A stretch of 64,000 bases of DNA from Nostoc carneum NIES-2107 (GCA_002368155.1 AP018181.1:186001-250000); one strand, 5' to 3'. Shown: positions 30,108 through 39,660, numbered from the stretch's first letter. A program made the numbers and translations. Notes: generated from the letters alone by a model not told the origin.

Positions 30108-30642
30108 TGTTCTGTAATGTAAGTAATAATAGATTCGCTGTACTCAAGTAATGATGTTGAAGCTGAGTAGTGGAAGTGAGGGTATTACCCCTACCACCAG
30201 TAAGTGAGTTTTTAGATTATGCAAATAGAATGTCTTGGAGTTTACTTATCTGTCTGATTACCAATTTCTGTATATCTCATGGCATTCAGAACTCTTGGGG
30301 TTCCATCTGAGACAAAACTATTTAAATATTTTTTGCAGCTTATTTAGTCTACTATCCAACTAAAGACTAAACTGGTGCAAATGGTATTTGGCAAACCTAG
30401 CAAGGATTTTGGCTCAAGAAATCCATTTTGTCAAATTCATTGTAGCAAACCACAACCTATGACACTAAGAAGTATCAAGAAGTAATTAACTGCTAATAGA
30501 AGAGGATGGAGACAGATACATTTGTACCTCAGCAGTTTGGGAAAGGCTATAGTGCTTTATGACTCAATAGAGTTCAGTTAATACCAATTTGACAAAAGAA
30601 TGCGACAGACTTTAGGGGCAAGGCATTGCCTTGCCCTCTAGA
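30108..30642. other. Intergenic region left of the IS; includes left half of a split element
   Basis: Mostly unique AT-rich sequence without a gene. From 30581 to 30642 it holds the left half of a family 1 inverted-repeat element (ATACCAATTTGACAAAAG then AATGCGACAGAC and GGGGCAAGGCATTGCCTTGC), cut off at TAGA 30639-30642 by the insertion sequence. Confidence 0.75.
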
Positions 30643-32497
30643 CCCGGATTTCTCACGGGTGAGAAAAAAATACTTGGGTTAGTCAGATTTAGGATAACTT
30701 AATTGATACATTATCAAACTCCCCACAGATTATGAGTAGTTCAAAGTAAAAACCGAGTACACAAAAGATGGATAGGATACATTAAATTTGAAAAATACGG
30801 AGGAAATAAGAAATTAGTAATAAAAATTGATATGCCAGTTTGTTGGACTAGATTAAGTAAAATAACCCAATTAATAGTTATTTAAAATTAGAATTAGCTA
30901 TTACTGATGAATTCAATTATGTCATTAGTAATTGGCTTGGCAGTCGGGATAAACACTCATAAATTGTTGCAAAAATGTCCTGATAAGGACAAGCACTACT
31001 AATTGCAATTAAAATTCTTCGTCTGCTAATAGTCATAACGGCTCCTAGCTTTAATAATTTTGTGCGTATAGTTCCAATCGTTGCATTTTTAAATTCCGTA
31101 TTGACTAAACATTTCTCTCGCATGGTGTTCATTAAAATGTAAGCAATAGCTGCAAGCCATAAACGTAATTGATTTCCTTCAAATGTATGGGTACTTGTTC
31201 TATCACTTTTTAAATCTAATTTTTGTTCTTTTAGACAATTTTCTAAGTTGCCTCTCGGACAATATTTATGAGTATAAAGCTGTCCTGGAGGAATTTTATG
31301 AACAGGGAGCGAAGTTACTACAAAGCGAGTATCGACTTCTTCACAGCTATAATTAACCTTGGCGACAACACGACGGCTACGGCTCCAACTGTCTAACGTT
31401 TGATAATCAAGTGAACAATACCAAACTGAATTATCAACACACATTGCAGCATCTTTTTTTAAATCCGGTGTTCCAGGAAATAAGCTTTCAAAAAACTCAA
31501 CTACGGGTTCAATTTTTCTTGAGTATTCTTGGGATGCACGATACTTGATTGACTGAGATAGTTGAATTAGACGATTATTTTCAGGCAGCCCAAACACATA
31601 ATCAATTCCAGTTTCGGATTCACACCATGCCATAATATCTTCTCTGGAATAAGCGCTATCTCCGCGAATAGTAATTTTCACATTTTCCCATCGCGAACGT
31701 ATTATTTTTATGACTCGTTGTAATTCTTCTAACCCCCATGCTGCTGGGTCTAAATTGGATGCACGAAGTTTTGCCGCAAGTAAGTGTTTACCACAGAAAA
31801 TATAAAGTGGGGCATAACAATATCCCTTATAGTAAGGGTTGAAAAATGTTTCTTCCTGATTACCATGTATTAAATTATCCGTAACATCTAAATCTACAAT
31901 TATCTGCCGTGGTGGCTTTTTAAAAGATTCAAAAAATAGCTCAACTAACAACGTTTCTATCGCTTCGGAATCATATTCAATACGGTGATACCGACTATTT
32001 TCTCTTGAAGGTACATCTTCTGGGCAATGTTCGAGACGATTTAAGGTACTTTTCCCTGCTAAAGTCATTAATTCTTGTTCTGAGTTAATTACTTTTCCAA
32101 CTGCGAGCGCAAATATTGGGTCATGACGAAGGGTTTCATGGTCATTTATATCTTCATAGCCCATGATTAAGCCATATATTCTTTGTGCAACTAAACTATG
32201 AACTGGATATAAAATTTTATTTGGGTCTCGGTAGTCTTTGAAACATGCTGCGAATCGTGATGTTATTTCTCTTTTTTTGTCTAATTCCGCAATTAATATT
32301 AATCCTGCATCCGATGTTACAGGCTCACCCTTGAAATTAACTATAACTGAGGATGACTGTACCTGTCCGAAAATGAACTGCTCCGGGATACAATGATTTT
32401 TATTTGGGGTCATACTTTAAACTGCTGAGATTCTTTTGCAATATACATTTTGGCAGTTTTTGACCCCTCTTTTCTAAAGTCTTGTGAGAAATCCAGG
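30643..32497. mobile_element. IS1380-family insertion sequence, complete, with 4-bp target duplication
   Basis: 1855 bp. The left terminal repeat CCCGGATTTCTCAC (30643-30656) and right GTGAGAAATCCAGG (32484-32497) are inverse copies with one mismatch in 14. TAGA flanks both sides (30639-30642 and 32498-32501), the 4-base duplication expected of this family. It carries one full-length minus-strand transposase. Removing the IS and one TAGA restores a family 1 element equivalent to 21753-21838, which confirms both borders. The non-coding left arm (30657-30916) holds no gene. Confidence 0.95.
30917..32413 (-). CDS. IS1380-family DDE transposase
   Basis: 498 residues, full length for the family. 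Recognisable parts are the N-terminal SDAGLILIAELDKKREITSR region and LVAQRIYGLIMGYEDINDHE. The catalytic acidic residues fall in IVDLDVTDN, IRGDSAYSRE and GNLENCLKEQK, the three DDE blocks. The last is followed by DRTSTHTFEGNQLRLWLAA, typical of IS1380/IS4-like enzymes. No frameshift or stop interrupts it, and terminal repeats and target duplication are intact, so the copy may still be active or be a recent arrival. It is encoded on the minus strand with about 70 bases between the start and the right IS end. Confidence 0.94.
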   Translation of the reverse strand: MTPNKNHCIPEQFIFGQVQSSSVIVNFKGEPVTSDAGLILIAELDKKREITSRFAACFKDYRDPNKILYPVHSLVAQRIYGLIMGYEDINDHETLRHDPIFALAVGKVINSEQELMTLAGKSTLNRLEHCPEDVPSRENSRYHRIEYDSEAIETLLVELFFESFKKPPRQIIVDLDVTDNLIHGNQEETFFNPYYKGYCYAPLYIFCGKHLLAAKLRASNLDPAAWGLEELQRVIKIIRSRWENVKITIRGDSAYSREDIMAWCESETGIDYVFGLPENNRLIQLSQSIKYRASQEYSRKIEPVVEFFESLFPGTPDLKKDAAMCVDNSVWYCSLDYQTLDSWSRSRRVVAKVNYSCEEVDTRFVVTSLPVHKIPPGQLYTHKYCPRGNLENCLKEQKLDLKSDRTSTHTFEGNQLRLWLAAIAYILMNTMREKCLVNTEFKNATIGTIRTKLLKLGAVMTISRRRILIAISSACPYQDIFATIYECLSRLPSQLLMT

Positions 32498-32957
32498 TAG
32501 AATATATTGATGAGTAGCAAACATTATTTGAATTGGTATAAGCTCATTAGCGATTGATTTGTCAGTTATTAAGAAAGCCACCAGAATTGGGGGATTCTCC
32601 CCCAAACCGCCGATTGGGTGACGGTTGCGTCCCCCAAACCCCCTCCAAAATTATTGTTCTGTTTTCTTTGTTAATTAACTAGTACAGTTCGGCGTAAATA
32701 AACAGACTATTCCAAATCAACGAAACTCTTACGCTACATTAATTTTGAATTTTGAATTCCGCCTTGCGGTACTAGTTTTTTGGTTTTGTTATCAATTAAT
32801 TTTCTTAACTGAACTGTATTTTTTGAAGCCTGACTAACACAATATACAAATTAATTGAATAATTTATTTATTGCATTCAATTTATTCCGTGTAATGTGTT
32901 TTTGATTAACCACAAATATGTATGGAGTACAGAGAAAAAATTTCGGGCTAATTAGAT
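32498..32957. other. Intergenic region right of the IS; right half of split element and palindrome
   Basis: 32502-32540 is the right half of the interrupted family 1 element (ending AAACATTATTTGAATTGGTA). A second, unrelated palindromic stretch of GGGGGATTCTCCCCCAAA type lies at 32590-32650. AATTTTGAATT units and GCCTTGCGG lie at about 32740-32770. No gene is seen. Confidence 0.7.
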
Positions 32958-33386
32958 TTAATCTGCTGGTTTATTAAATACATCTAGGATTTGACGACAA
33001 ATTTGTTTTAGCTTGTCTTCGATGTGAGGGGAAGGCATAGAAGCACCAACAATACTCCATTTGTCTATTGTTGAAAGTCGCCATGCTTCACCGCGATGAT
33101 CGAATGCAGCGATTTCTATACCGATCGCACGCCGCGAATTATTGACTGGGTCTTGATAAAATCGGATTTGAATTAAGACGCTGCGACTTCGCCAAGATTT
33201 GCTGATTCCAGGAAAGTGAAAACCGATGTCTATAGAGTCTGGATCGACTAACTCCCGTGTCTCTGGATCGTTTTTCCAAGGTTTCAGATCCGATTTGGCA
33301 TCAGGGAACTCAAATTTAAACAAATTAACTACTGTAGCAATCTTGCTGGCGAGTTCTAGGTTAGTTGCTTGTTCAGATGCGTTCAC
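32958..33386 (-). CDS. Hypothetical protein, 142 residues
   Basis: Soluble, with no signal peptide or membrane segment. The central part (about 40-115) has alternating beta-like segments: IGFHFPGISKSW, VLIQIRFYQDPVNNSRRAI and AIGIEIAAFDHRGEAWRLST. The C-terminal helix is IEDKLKQICRQILDVF. I do not recognise a named family. Composition and codon use look like a real gene. It is isolated between the IS region and psbQ. Confidence 0.65.
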   Translation of the reverse strand: MNASEQATNLELASKIATVVNLFKFEFPDAKSDLKPWKNDPETRELVDPDSIDIGFHFPGISKSWRSRSVLIQIRFYQDPVNNSRRAIGIEIAAFDHRGEAWRLSTIDKWSIVGASMPSPHIEDKLKQICRQILDVFNKPAD

Positions 33387-33911
33387 GAAAAAACACTCCT
33401 ATATTGCATCGGCTTAAGGGAAATCTGAAATTTAAAAAACCGCCAGAAGGTTTATGGTATTAGTGTTTCAGCTTATCAATGTCTTTTGGTGTTTCGCAAC
33501 TCTAAATTATGTTTTCCTAACAATCATTGTGAATAAAAGCTGTCAAAAAGTGCTGATTGAAGTTTAGAGGTAAACAGAAATTACGCAACTGGTACAGCCA
33601 TCTTCTAATTTAAGAGTCAAGTGTCAAGAGTCAAGGGTCAAAAATTCAGGTTTTTTGGACTTTGGACTCTTGACCCTGGACAGCCTAAACGAAAAAAATG
33701 TGACGCTTGCGTAAGTCTTAGTAAATCAAGATATCTTGAGTAATTATACTTAAATTTCCTAAAAATTACCCAGTCAATCGGTGATTTTTAGAAAATAAAA
33801 GTTGGTATGAAAAATTTTGGCAAAATCCTTTTATGGTAAGAACTATAACTGACACTTGCGATCTAAAATTACACTGTTAGTCGGCAAACAAACAGCAAAT
33901 TATTTCAGTAT
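33387..33911. other. Intergenic region upstream of psbQ
   Basis: Contains a repeat of AGAGTCAAG/GGGTCAAAA units at 33615-33645 and the partly inverse TTGGACTCTTGACCC at 33661-33676, able to form a hairpin. The rest is unremarkable and includes the psbQ promoter, which I cannot pinpoint. Confidence 0.55.
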
Positions 33912-34376
33912 ATGTCGCGTCAACGCTCTCTTTTGTCATTGGTTTTCGTATTATTGGCAACCCTACTGATCAGTTGTGGCAGTCCTACTGTCGCCAAAGC
34001 ACCACCTACTTATACAACAGCACAACTGACGAAAATTCAGACATATGTGCCAGAGATTCAGGCTGTGCGCGATCGCTTAGACGAACTAAAAGACCTCATC
34101 CAACGCAAAGATTGGATATTTGTGGGTAATTTTATACATGGGCCTCTGGCAGAAGCTCGGTTAGACATGACTTATGTAATCCCTAACCTCTTACCCCAGG
34201 ATGAAGCTGTAGCACGTCAAACAGCACGTGATTTGTTTAACCACTTGGTGAAAATCGACCAAGCTGCAACATCTGGCAATAGTATACTTGCTTTAAATAA
34301 TACTCAAGCAGTGGTTGCAGATCTAGATAAATTCCTCAATCTGCTTCCCAAGACAAGCGCTGAAGCTGAGTCATAA
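33912..34376 (+). CDS. psbQ: Photosystem II lipoprotein PsbQ (CyanoQ)
   Basis: 154 residues. The N-terminus is a lipoprotein signal with lipobox LLISC (Cys22), predicting attachment to the lumenal face of the thylakoid membrane. The mature part is the four-helix CyanoQ fold: YTTAQLTKIQTYVPEIQAV, LKDLIQRKDWIFVGNFIHGP, MTYVIPNLLPQDEA and ARDLFNHLVKIDQAA. PsbQ stabilises the oxygen-evolving complex and marks fully assembled photosystem II. It appears monocistronic, followed by an inverted-repeat element. Confidence 0.94.
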   Translation: MSRQRSLLSLVFVLLATLLISCGSPTVAKAPPTYTTAQLTKIQTYVPEIQAVRDRLDELKDLIQRKDWIFVGNFIHGPLAEARLDMTYVIPNLLPQDEAVARQTARDLFNHLVKIDQAATSGNSILALNNTQAVVADLDKFLNLLPKTSAEAES

Positions 34377-34385
34377 GTACGGAGT

Positions 34386-34497
34386 TTTAAGGACTTCCAA
34401 ATAAAAATATTCCCCTATGATTGTTGACGGTTGACGGTTGACTGTGAACCGTCAACAACCTTAAGGGGGATAATTGATTTTTTGGAGTTCCTTTAAG
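34386..34497. repeat. Inverted-repeat element between psbQ and the FAD oxidoreductase
   Basis: Ends TTAAGGACTTCCAAATAAAA and its inverse TTTTTTGGAGTTCCTTTAA. The core has GTTGACGGTTGACGG and CCGTCAAC, forming an inner stem. The ends resemble those of the element at 41783-41907, so it is probably the same family 2. Confidence 0.7.
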
Positions 34498-34555
34498 CTA
34501 TGAGTTAGGAGTTAGGAACCAAAAATTTCTAACTCCTAACTTTTTGGATCAAGTC

Positions 34556-35677
34556 ATGAGTCATGTAGTTATTATCGGTTGCGGTATAGTTGGCGCAGCG
34601 ATCGCCTATGAACTAAGTCAAGTTAAAGGTCTGAGTATTACTGTTTTAGATAGCCAGCCACCTGCACAAGCATCCACTGGCGCTGCGCTTGGCGTTTTAA
34701 TGGGTATCATTAGCCAAAAACTCAAAGGTAAAGCTTGGCAATTACGACAAACTAGCGTCCAACGCTATGAAACCTTAATTCCCGAATTAGAAGCGATTAC
34801 AAAGCGAAAAATCCCTTTTAATCGCCAGGGAATTGTCAGCCTTTGCTTAGAAGGGGAAGATTTGGCAGATAAACAAAAATTACTAGAAATTCGCCAATCC
34901 CAAGGCTGGAACTTAGAAATTTGGGACAAGGCGAAACTGCAAAATCTCTGTCCACAGATAGTTAACGAACAAGTTACAGGTGCTGTCTATTCTCCGCAAG
35001 ACCGCCAACTTGACCCCACAGCTTTAACATTAGCTTTAGTTGCAGCTGCTCAACACAACGGCGTTACCTGTAAATTTGGCGTGACGGTGTTAAACGCCCA
35101 ATCTTCACCGCAATTAACACCAAGCGAAAACTCTCCCCAAGTTTGTCACCAACTAGAAACCACAGCTGGAACAATTACGGCTGACTGGGTTGTTGTCGCT
35201 GCTGGGTTAGGTTCCACACCCTTAACATCGCAACTCCATCAAAAAATTGATATCCGTCCTGTGCTGGGACAAGCAATACAAGTTAGTTTAGGGCATCCAT
35301 TAGGAAATCCTGACTTCCAGCCAGCAATCACGGGGAATGATGTGCATATTGTTCCCGTTGGTGGTGGCGACTACTGGATTGGTGCAACGGTAGAATTTCC
35401 TAGCGATCGCAATGAAATTCCCCCCAATCAAGAACTACTAGAATCTGTCAAACAACAAGCGATCGCATTTTGCCCAGAATTAGCCAGCGCAAATATTGTT
35501 CGCACTTGGTCAGGTTTACGCCCCCGCCCCGAAGGCCGCCCAGCCCCAGTTATCGGTAAATTACCAGGATTTAGTAATGTCCTCCTAGCCACCGGACATT
35601 ATCGCAACGGCGTTTTACTCGCACCTGCCACAGCTTATGCAATTCGTGAGATGATTATTCCTAGTAATTCTCAATAA
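34556..35677 (+). CDS. FAD-dependent oxidoreductase (DadA/ThiO-like)
   Basis: 373 residues from ATG 34556; an in-frame TTG at 34544 is less likely. The N-terminal Rossmann motif VVIIGCGIVGAAIAYELS binds FAD. VLDSQPPAQASTGAALGVLM follows, then QDRQLDPTALTLALV. The second FAD segment is in the C-terminal RTWSGLRPRPEGRPAPVIG and LLATGHYRNGVLLAPATA. This is the D-amino-acid/glycine oxidase family (Pfam DAO). ThiO, which makes iminoglycine for thiamine synthesis, has this architecture, but no ThiG or ThiS is adjacent, so the substrate is left open. Confidence 0.85.
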   Translation: MSHVVIIGCGIVGAAIAYELSQVKGLSITVLDSQPPAQASTGAALGVLMGIISQKLKGKAWQLRQTSVQRYETLIPELEAITKRKIPFNRQGIVSLCLEGEDLADKQKLLEIRQSQGWNLEIWDKAKLQNLCPQIVNEQVTGAVYSPQDRQLDPTALTLALVAAAQHNGVTCKFGVTVLNAQSSPQLTPSENSPQVCHQLETTAGTITADWVVVAAGLGSTPLTSQLHQKIDIRPVLGQAIQVSLGHPLGNPDFQPAITGNDVHIVPVGGGDYWIGATVEFPSDRNEIPPNQELLESVKQQAIAFCPELASANIVRTWSGLRPRPEGRPAPVIGKLPGFSNVLLATGHYRNGVLLAPATAYAIREMIIPSNSQ

Positions 35678-35980
35678 AAACTTACCGAATTTTAGATTTT
35701 AGATTTTAAATTTTGGATTGAATCGAAATTTAAAATCTAAACAGGCCTCAAGCCCCCAAATTTATTCGGGGGATACATCCAAAACCCAAAATTGATTGAC
35801 TTTTTATCATTTTGCTTTGGCATTTCATGCCAAATGTTTTTGGCTGAAAAATTGATACTTGGTCATTAGTCATCAAACAAAAAATGACTAATGACGAAGC
35901 GCAAAGTCTGAGCGGAGGTTTTCTCCGATCAGAACTTTGTAAGAATAACAAATGACAAATTGATTTAATAGGAACCTAGT
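35678..35980. repeat. Intergenic low-complexity region
   Basis: TTTTAGATTTTAGATTTT units and their complementary AAATTTAAAATCTAAA at about 35690-35740 can pair. The remainder has no gene. AGGA at 35970-35973 serves the GTG start of the next gene. Confidence 0.6.
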
Positions 35981-36832
35981 GTGTCAATAACAGAAAATAA
36001 AATCACCGTAAATTCATTAGATTGGTTCTATCGCGAAGCTGCACCAGTTGGCAGAACTGACTTAATTCCCGTAGTATTGCTACATGGCATAGTTTCACAA
36101 AGTTACAGTTGGCGCAACATTTTACCAGCTTTAGCTAGCCAGGGAACAAGAGCGATCGCCCCCGATTGGATCGGCTATGGCTTTTCATCAACTCCTGAAA
36201 AACGAGATTTTGCCTACACTCCAGAAGCATTTATTACAGCTTTAGAAGGATTTATTCAAGTTTTAGAACTGGAAAGATTTTCTTTAGTTGTTCAAGGTTT
36301 TTTAGGTTCTGTGGGATTACAATATGCCTTACGCCACCCAGAACAAATAGCTAACTTAGCTATTTTAAATGCTCCTATTTCCACTGCTGCTAAATTGCCT
36401 TGGAAAATTAAACAAATGGGCTTACCTTTAGCAGGTGAAATGATGACCCAAGACCCCCTTTTAGTTGATAGAACCCTAGAAGGTGGGAGTCGTTACCGCA
36501 TAGGAGATAAAGATTTAGATGTTTATCGTCGTCCATTTTTGAAAAGTTCTGCACCTGGACGGAGTCTGCTATCAACTATTCGTAATTTACAACTCGATTC
36601 AGCCATGCAAGAAGTTGAATCTGGCTTTAAACAATGGCAACAACCAATTTTGATTCAATGGGGAATGATTGACCCTTGGCTGCCTGTAGATATAGCACAA
36701 AGTTTTGTCGATTCCGTACCCAATGCAGAATTAGTCAAACTAAATAACGTTGGTCATTACCCACAAGAACATTATCACGAAACAATTCTCGAAGACCTTT
36801 TGCCCTTTATGCGGCGTGCAGAATCAAAGTAA
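35981..36832 (+). CDS. Alpha/beta hydrolase fold protein lacking the usual nucleophile
   Basis: 283 residues, GTG start with AGGA about eight bases upstream. Fold landmarks are PVVLLHGIVSQSYSWRN (oxyanion HG), APDWIGYGFSS, WGMIDPWLP (acid Asp) and LNNVGHYPQEH (catalytic His). The nucleophile elbow reads LVVQGFLGSVGL: the position that is Asp in haloalkane dehalogenases (VVQDxGG) or Ser in esterases is Gly106. The closest family resemblance is to haloalkane dehalogenase-like proteins. Without a nucleophile the protein is probably not a standard hydrolase, and may be a cofactor-independent lyase/peroxidase type or a binding protein. Confidence 0.85.
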   Translation: MSITENKITVNSLDWFYREAAPVGRTDLIPVVLLHGIVSQSYSWRNILPALASQGTRAIAPDWIGYGFSSTPEKRDFAYTPEAFITALEGFIQVLELERFSLVVQGFLGSVGLQYALRHPEQIANLAILNAPISTAAKLPWKIKQMGLPLAGEMMTQDPLLVDRTLEGGSRYRIGDKDLDVYRRPFLKSSAPGRSLLSTIRNLQLDSAMQEVESGFKQWQQPILIQWGMIDPWLPVDIAQSFVDSVPNAELVKLNNVGHYPQEHYHETILEDLLPFMRRAESK

Positions 36833-36894
36833 TTGGTGTTTGGGGTTTGGTGTTTGGTGTTTGTGATTTGTCATTTGTCAAAAATACTCCTTTT

Positions 36895-36942
36895 CCCCAT
36901 TATCAATTACCAATTACCAATTACCAATTACCAATTACCCTT
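36895..36942. repeat. TTACCAA heptamer array
   Basis: About six AATTACC heptamers between convergent genes, same unit as at 26695-26745. The serine hydrolase fragment ends right beside it. Confidence 0.8.
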
Positions 36943-36943
36943 T

Positions 36944-37483
36944 TCAAACTAATGGCGGTTGATCGCTTAACAACTCTCCATAAGATTTTCCTGTTACCTT
37001 TTCTAGCAACAAACCCAACAAGTAATAGCCTGTATTGTCATAGGCGCTAAAATCACCTGGGGGAAACTTCAGGGGTAGATGATTCACTAAAGCCAAAATT
37101 TCCGATTTATCTAAATCAAGGCGGGTAATTTCCCAATAGTTTGACGCATCTGTATAGCTGGGAATCCCTGATTGGTGAGACAGAATCTGCTTGATTGTCA
37201 CACTTTGCCAAGCTAAGGGTAAGTCATCGAGATAAATTGCGATCGCATCTTCTAACGAAATTACCTTGTCCTCTACCAGCATCATTATTGCTGTAGCAGT
37301 GAAAGTTTTGCCGATAGAAGCAATTTCATAAACAGTGTGTTCATTTGCTGGTACGGAGTGTTCCAAATTCGCTAACCCATAGCCTTGAACCAAAACCGCT
37401 TTACCCTCTTGCACAACTGCTAAAGAGAGTCCCGGAAGTTGGTTCTCAATCATCATCCTTTGGATGTATTCGTCAATTATCAT
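36944..37483 (-). pseudogene. Truncated serine hydrolase (beta-lactamase class C/PBP-like)
   Basis: 179 residues covering only the N-terminal half of the family, whose members usually exceed 330 residues. The SxxK motif is present (EIASIGKTFTA), as is the Tyr-x-Asn-type motif AYDNTGYYLLG. The C-terminal half with the HxG/KTG motif is missing. The frame ends QPPLV-stop at the edge of a TTACCAA heptamer array, suggesting that deletion or repeat insertion removed the 3' half. No continuation is seen on the other side. The start is intact: MIIDEYIQRMMIENQLPGLS is a normal N-terminus. It could be expressed as a fragment, but activity is unlikely. Confidence 0.75.
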
Positions 37484-37963
37484 TGGCTTTAATTTGTGTT
37501 GAATATGCTCAATTCAAGTTTTCAAAAATCTATGAATTACGAGTATGTGCTAGCTCATAAAAACATACGCATTAATATTTATTGTTATTCAATACAGTTT
37601 GCTACTCATTTATTAAATAGTAATAAGTTTTTTAGCAATATATACCTGACAGCCAATAACAGATAAGTTGGCAAAGTATTAATCAATCCTTATCTAAATA
37701 TAGAAATACGTGTTAAAGCGCATCACAATACACTCTCAAATGCCTTCTCTGGCTTAGCTTTTGGTGTGAAAGGCTTTACATGAAACTTATATTTTTAAGA
37801 ATTAAATCGCATTGCCAGAGCATGGTTGGCTATGCATAAATTCCAAATTTAGCGCCAGATATTCCAAATATCTTAATCCTATTAAACTTTATATTTCCTC
37901 TAGAAAACACCTGATAAATTGGCTACAGACATACTTGCAAAATTCTGACATTGGGAGAAAAAT
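37484..37963. other. Intergenic region, nothing recognised
   Basis: 480 bases of AT-rich sequence between a serine hydrolase fragment (minus) and the DUF4082 gene (plus). It should hold divergent promoters, but I see no defined motif, repeat or RNA. Confidence 0.5.
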
Positions 37964-38635
37964 ATGCAGCTTTTTCAACGTCACAACTACCGTAAATTGA
38001 AACGTATTATCGGCATTGTCCTACTAGCTGTATTTCTGCATCTTAGTATGAGTTTAATATCTGGATTTTTGCCTACTAATGCAAATGTGAATTTGGCTTC
38101 AGCACAATTAGCGCCACCAACGCAAACTTACACAATTTTTTGTCAGAGAACACCAATTAACCCTATTGAACAGGATTCAAGCCCAGTAGAAGTAGGAGTA
38201 AAGTTCTTTGCCGATGTTGATGGTGAGATTAGTGCTATTCGCTTCTACCGGGGTGTAGCTATTGATAGTGGGTACATAGTTCACTTATGGAATGCCAACG
38301 GTGAATTACTCAGACAAGGAATGGCTGTAGAAGGTCAGCAGCCTGCACCTGGTTGGCAAACAGTCCAGTTATATCCACCTGTACCTATTCAAGCAGGACA
38401 AACTTATGTTGCCTCATACTATGCAAGCCAAGGGCAATACGCTCAAGATATGGGATACTTCAAAACTGCCGTCAATATTAGCCCATTACATATTCCTGCT
38501 GACAGCATAGATAATCCTAATGGTGTATATTTTTATGCTACGGGAGGCGGTTTTCCCTCTCAAGGGCATCAGGGCAGTAATTACTGGGTAGATGTCGTTT
38601 TTAAACCAAATACGAGCAAACCGACATCATACTAA
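37964..38635 (+). CDS. Secreted DUF4082-domain protein
   Basis: 223 residues. The N-terminus is basic, followed by a hydrophobic segment (IGIVLLAVFLHLSMSLI) and a likely signal-peptidase site after NLASAQ. The rest is one DUF4082 beta-sandwich: VEVGVKFFADVDGEISAIRF, VHLWNANGELLRQG, GWQTVQLYPPVPIQAGQTYV and ASYYASQGQYAQDMGYF. DUF4082 domains occur in large secreted cyanobacterial proteins, often next to carbohydrate or Ig-like modules; a stand-alone copy is small. It is probably extracytoplasmic and carbohydrate-related, by inference. Confidence 0.83.
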   Translation: MQLFQRHNYRKLKRIIGIVLLAVFLHLSMSLISGFLPTNANVNLASAQLAPPTQTYTIFCQRTPINPIEQDSSPVEVGVKFFADVDGEISAIRFYRGVAIDSGYIVHLWNANGELLRQGMAVEGQQPAPGWQTVQLYPPVPIQAGQTYVASYYASQGQYAQDMGYFKTAVNISPLHIPADSIDNPNGVYFYATGGGFPSQGHQGSNYWVDVVFKPNTSKPTSY

Positions 38636-39075
38636 AACTCTTAGTATGCCTAAACTGAAGTACACTACAGCATCTCTTGTAGAAGACCTTACTGGCGTAA
38701 AATTTGAACGGTCTATTCCGCTGTAAGTGACAACTGATTAGCAATGTTGTGCATCTACCTATATATTTTATTTACTTAAAAACCTTGTCTAGCAATTATT
38801 TGGGTTCGCGTAACTCTTAGCTAGATATGCAGCAATTATATATTTCAGTCATCATTACATATTTTCCTAAGGCAAAAAATTGCAACGTCTATTTTTCGTT
38901 CTCTCCTCAAAGCCAGAGATTTATCGGTGGAGAATGCGTTACACTTCTTAATCAATTATGCGCGTGAGCAATCAGCCTTCGCATAGGGTTTTACCGTAAC
39001 CTGATAAAGGGAGTGCTTGCGGCCATTCAGGCGATCGCTACTCTACAACAACTTGAGAAAGGCAGGTTACAATTC
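38636..39075. other. Intergenic region upstream of hemJ, nothing recognised
   Basis: 440 bases. An in-frame extension of hemJ upstream to 39013 is open but does not resemble the family and is taken as leader. No hairpin with a T-run and no repeat family was recognised. Confidence 0.5.
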
Positions 39076-39660
39076 ATGGCTTATTCTTGGTTTAAAGCTT
39101 TTCATATTATTGGCTTTGTAGTTTGGTTTGCTGGGTTATTTTACCTAGTGCGTCTTTTTATCTATCACGTTGAAGCGAACCAAGAACCAGAACCAGCACG
39201 CACGATACTGAAAAATCAGTATCAAATTATGGAAAAACGCCTCTACAATATCATCACTACCCCAGGAATGTTAGTGACGGTAGCAATGGCAGTTGGTTTA
39301 ATCTCTACTGAACCAGATGTATTAAAAGAGGGTTGGTTACATATCAAACTGTTGTTTGTTACCCTCTTAATTGGCTATCATCATTACTGCTCTCGCCTCA
39401 TGAAAAAATTAGCAGTAGATGAATGCCGTTGGAATAGTCAACAGTTACGTGCTTTAAATGAAGCGCCTACAGTGATGTTGATGGTGATTGTATTACTGGC
39501 TGTGTTCAAAAATAATCTGCCTACTGATATCACCGCTTGGGTTATTTTTGCATCGATTATTTTAATGGCAGTGACTATTCAGCTTTACGCTAAAAAACGC
39601 AAGCGCGATAAAGAAAAGCTAGAAGCACAAATAGGACAGGTTGTACAAGAACAAAGCTAA
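39076..39660 (+). CDS. hemJ: Protoporphyrinogen IX oxidase HemJ
   Basis: 194 residues from ATG 39076 (MAYSWFKAFHIIGFVVWFAG), matching the family N-terminus. HemJ is the membrane oxidase that makes protoporphyrin IX in most cyanobacteria, supplying both heme and chlorophyll synthesis. Four to five membrane helices are visible. The conserved His is in KAFHIIG, and GWLHIKLLFV carries the conserved His-x-Lys. The last 25 residues are charged (KKRKRDKEKLEAQ). Length and motifs fit the family. It has no operon partner. Confidence 0.93.
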   Translation: MAYSWFKAFHIIGFVVWFAGLFYLVRLFIYHVEANQEPEPARTILKNQYQIMEKRLYNIITTPGMLVTVAMAVGLISTEPDVLKEGWLHIKLLFVTLLIGYHHYCSRLMKKLAVDECRWNSQQLRALNEAPTVMLMVIVLLAVFKNNLPTDITAWVIFASIILMAVTIQLYAKKRKRDKEKLEAQIGQVVQEQS

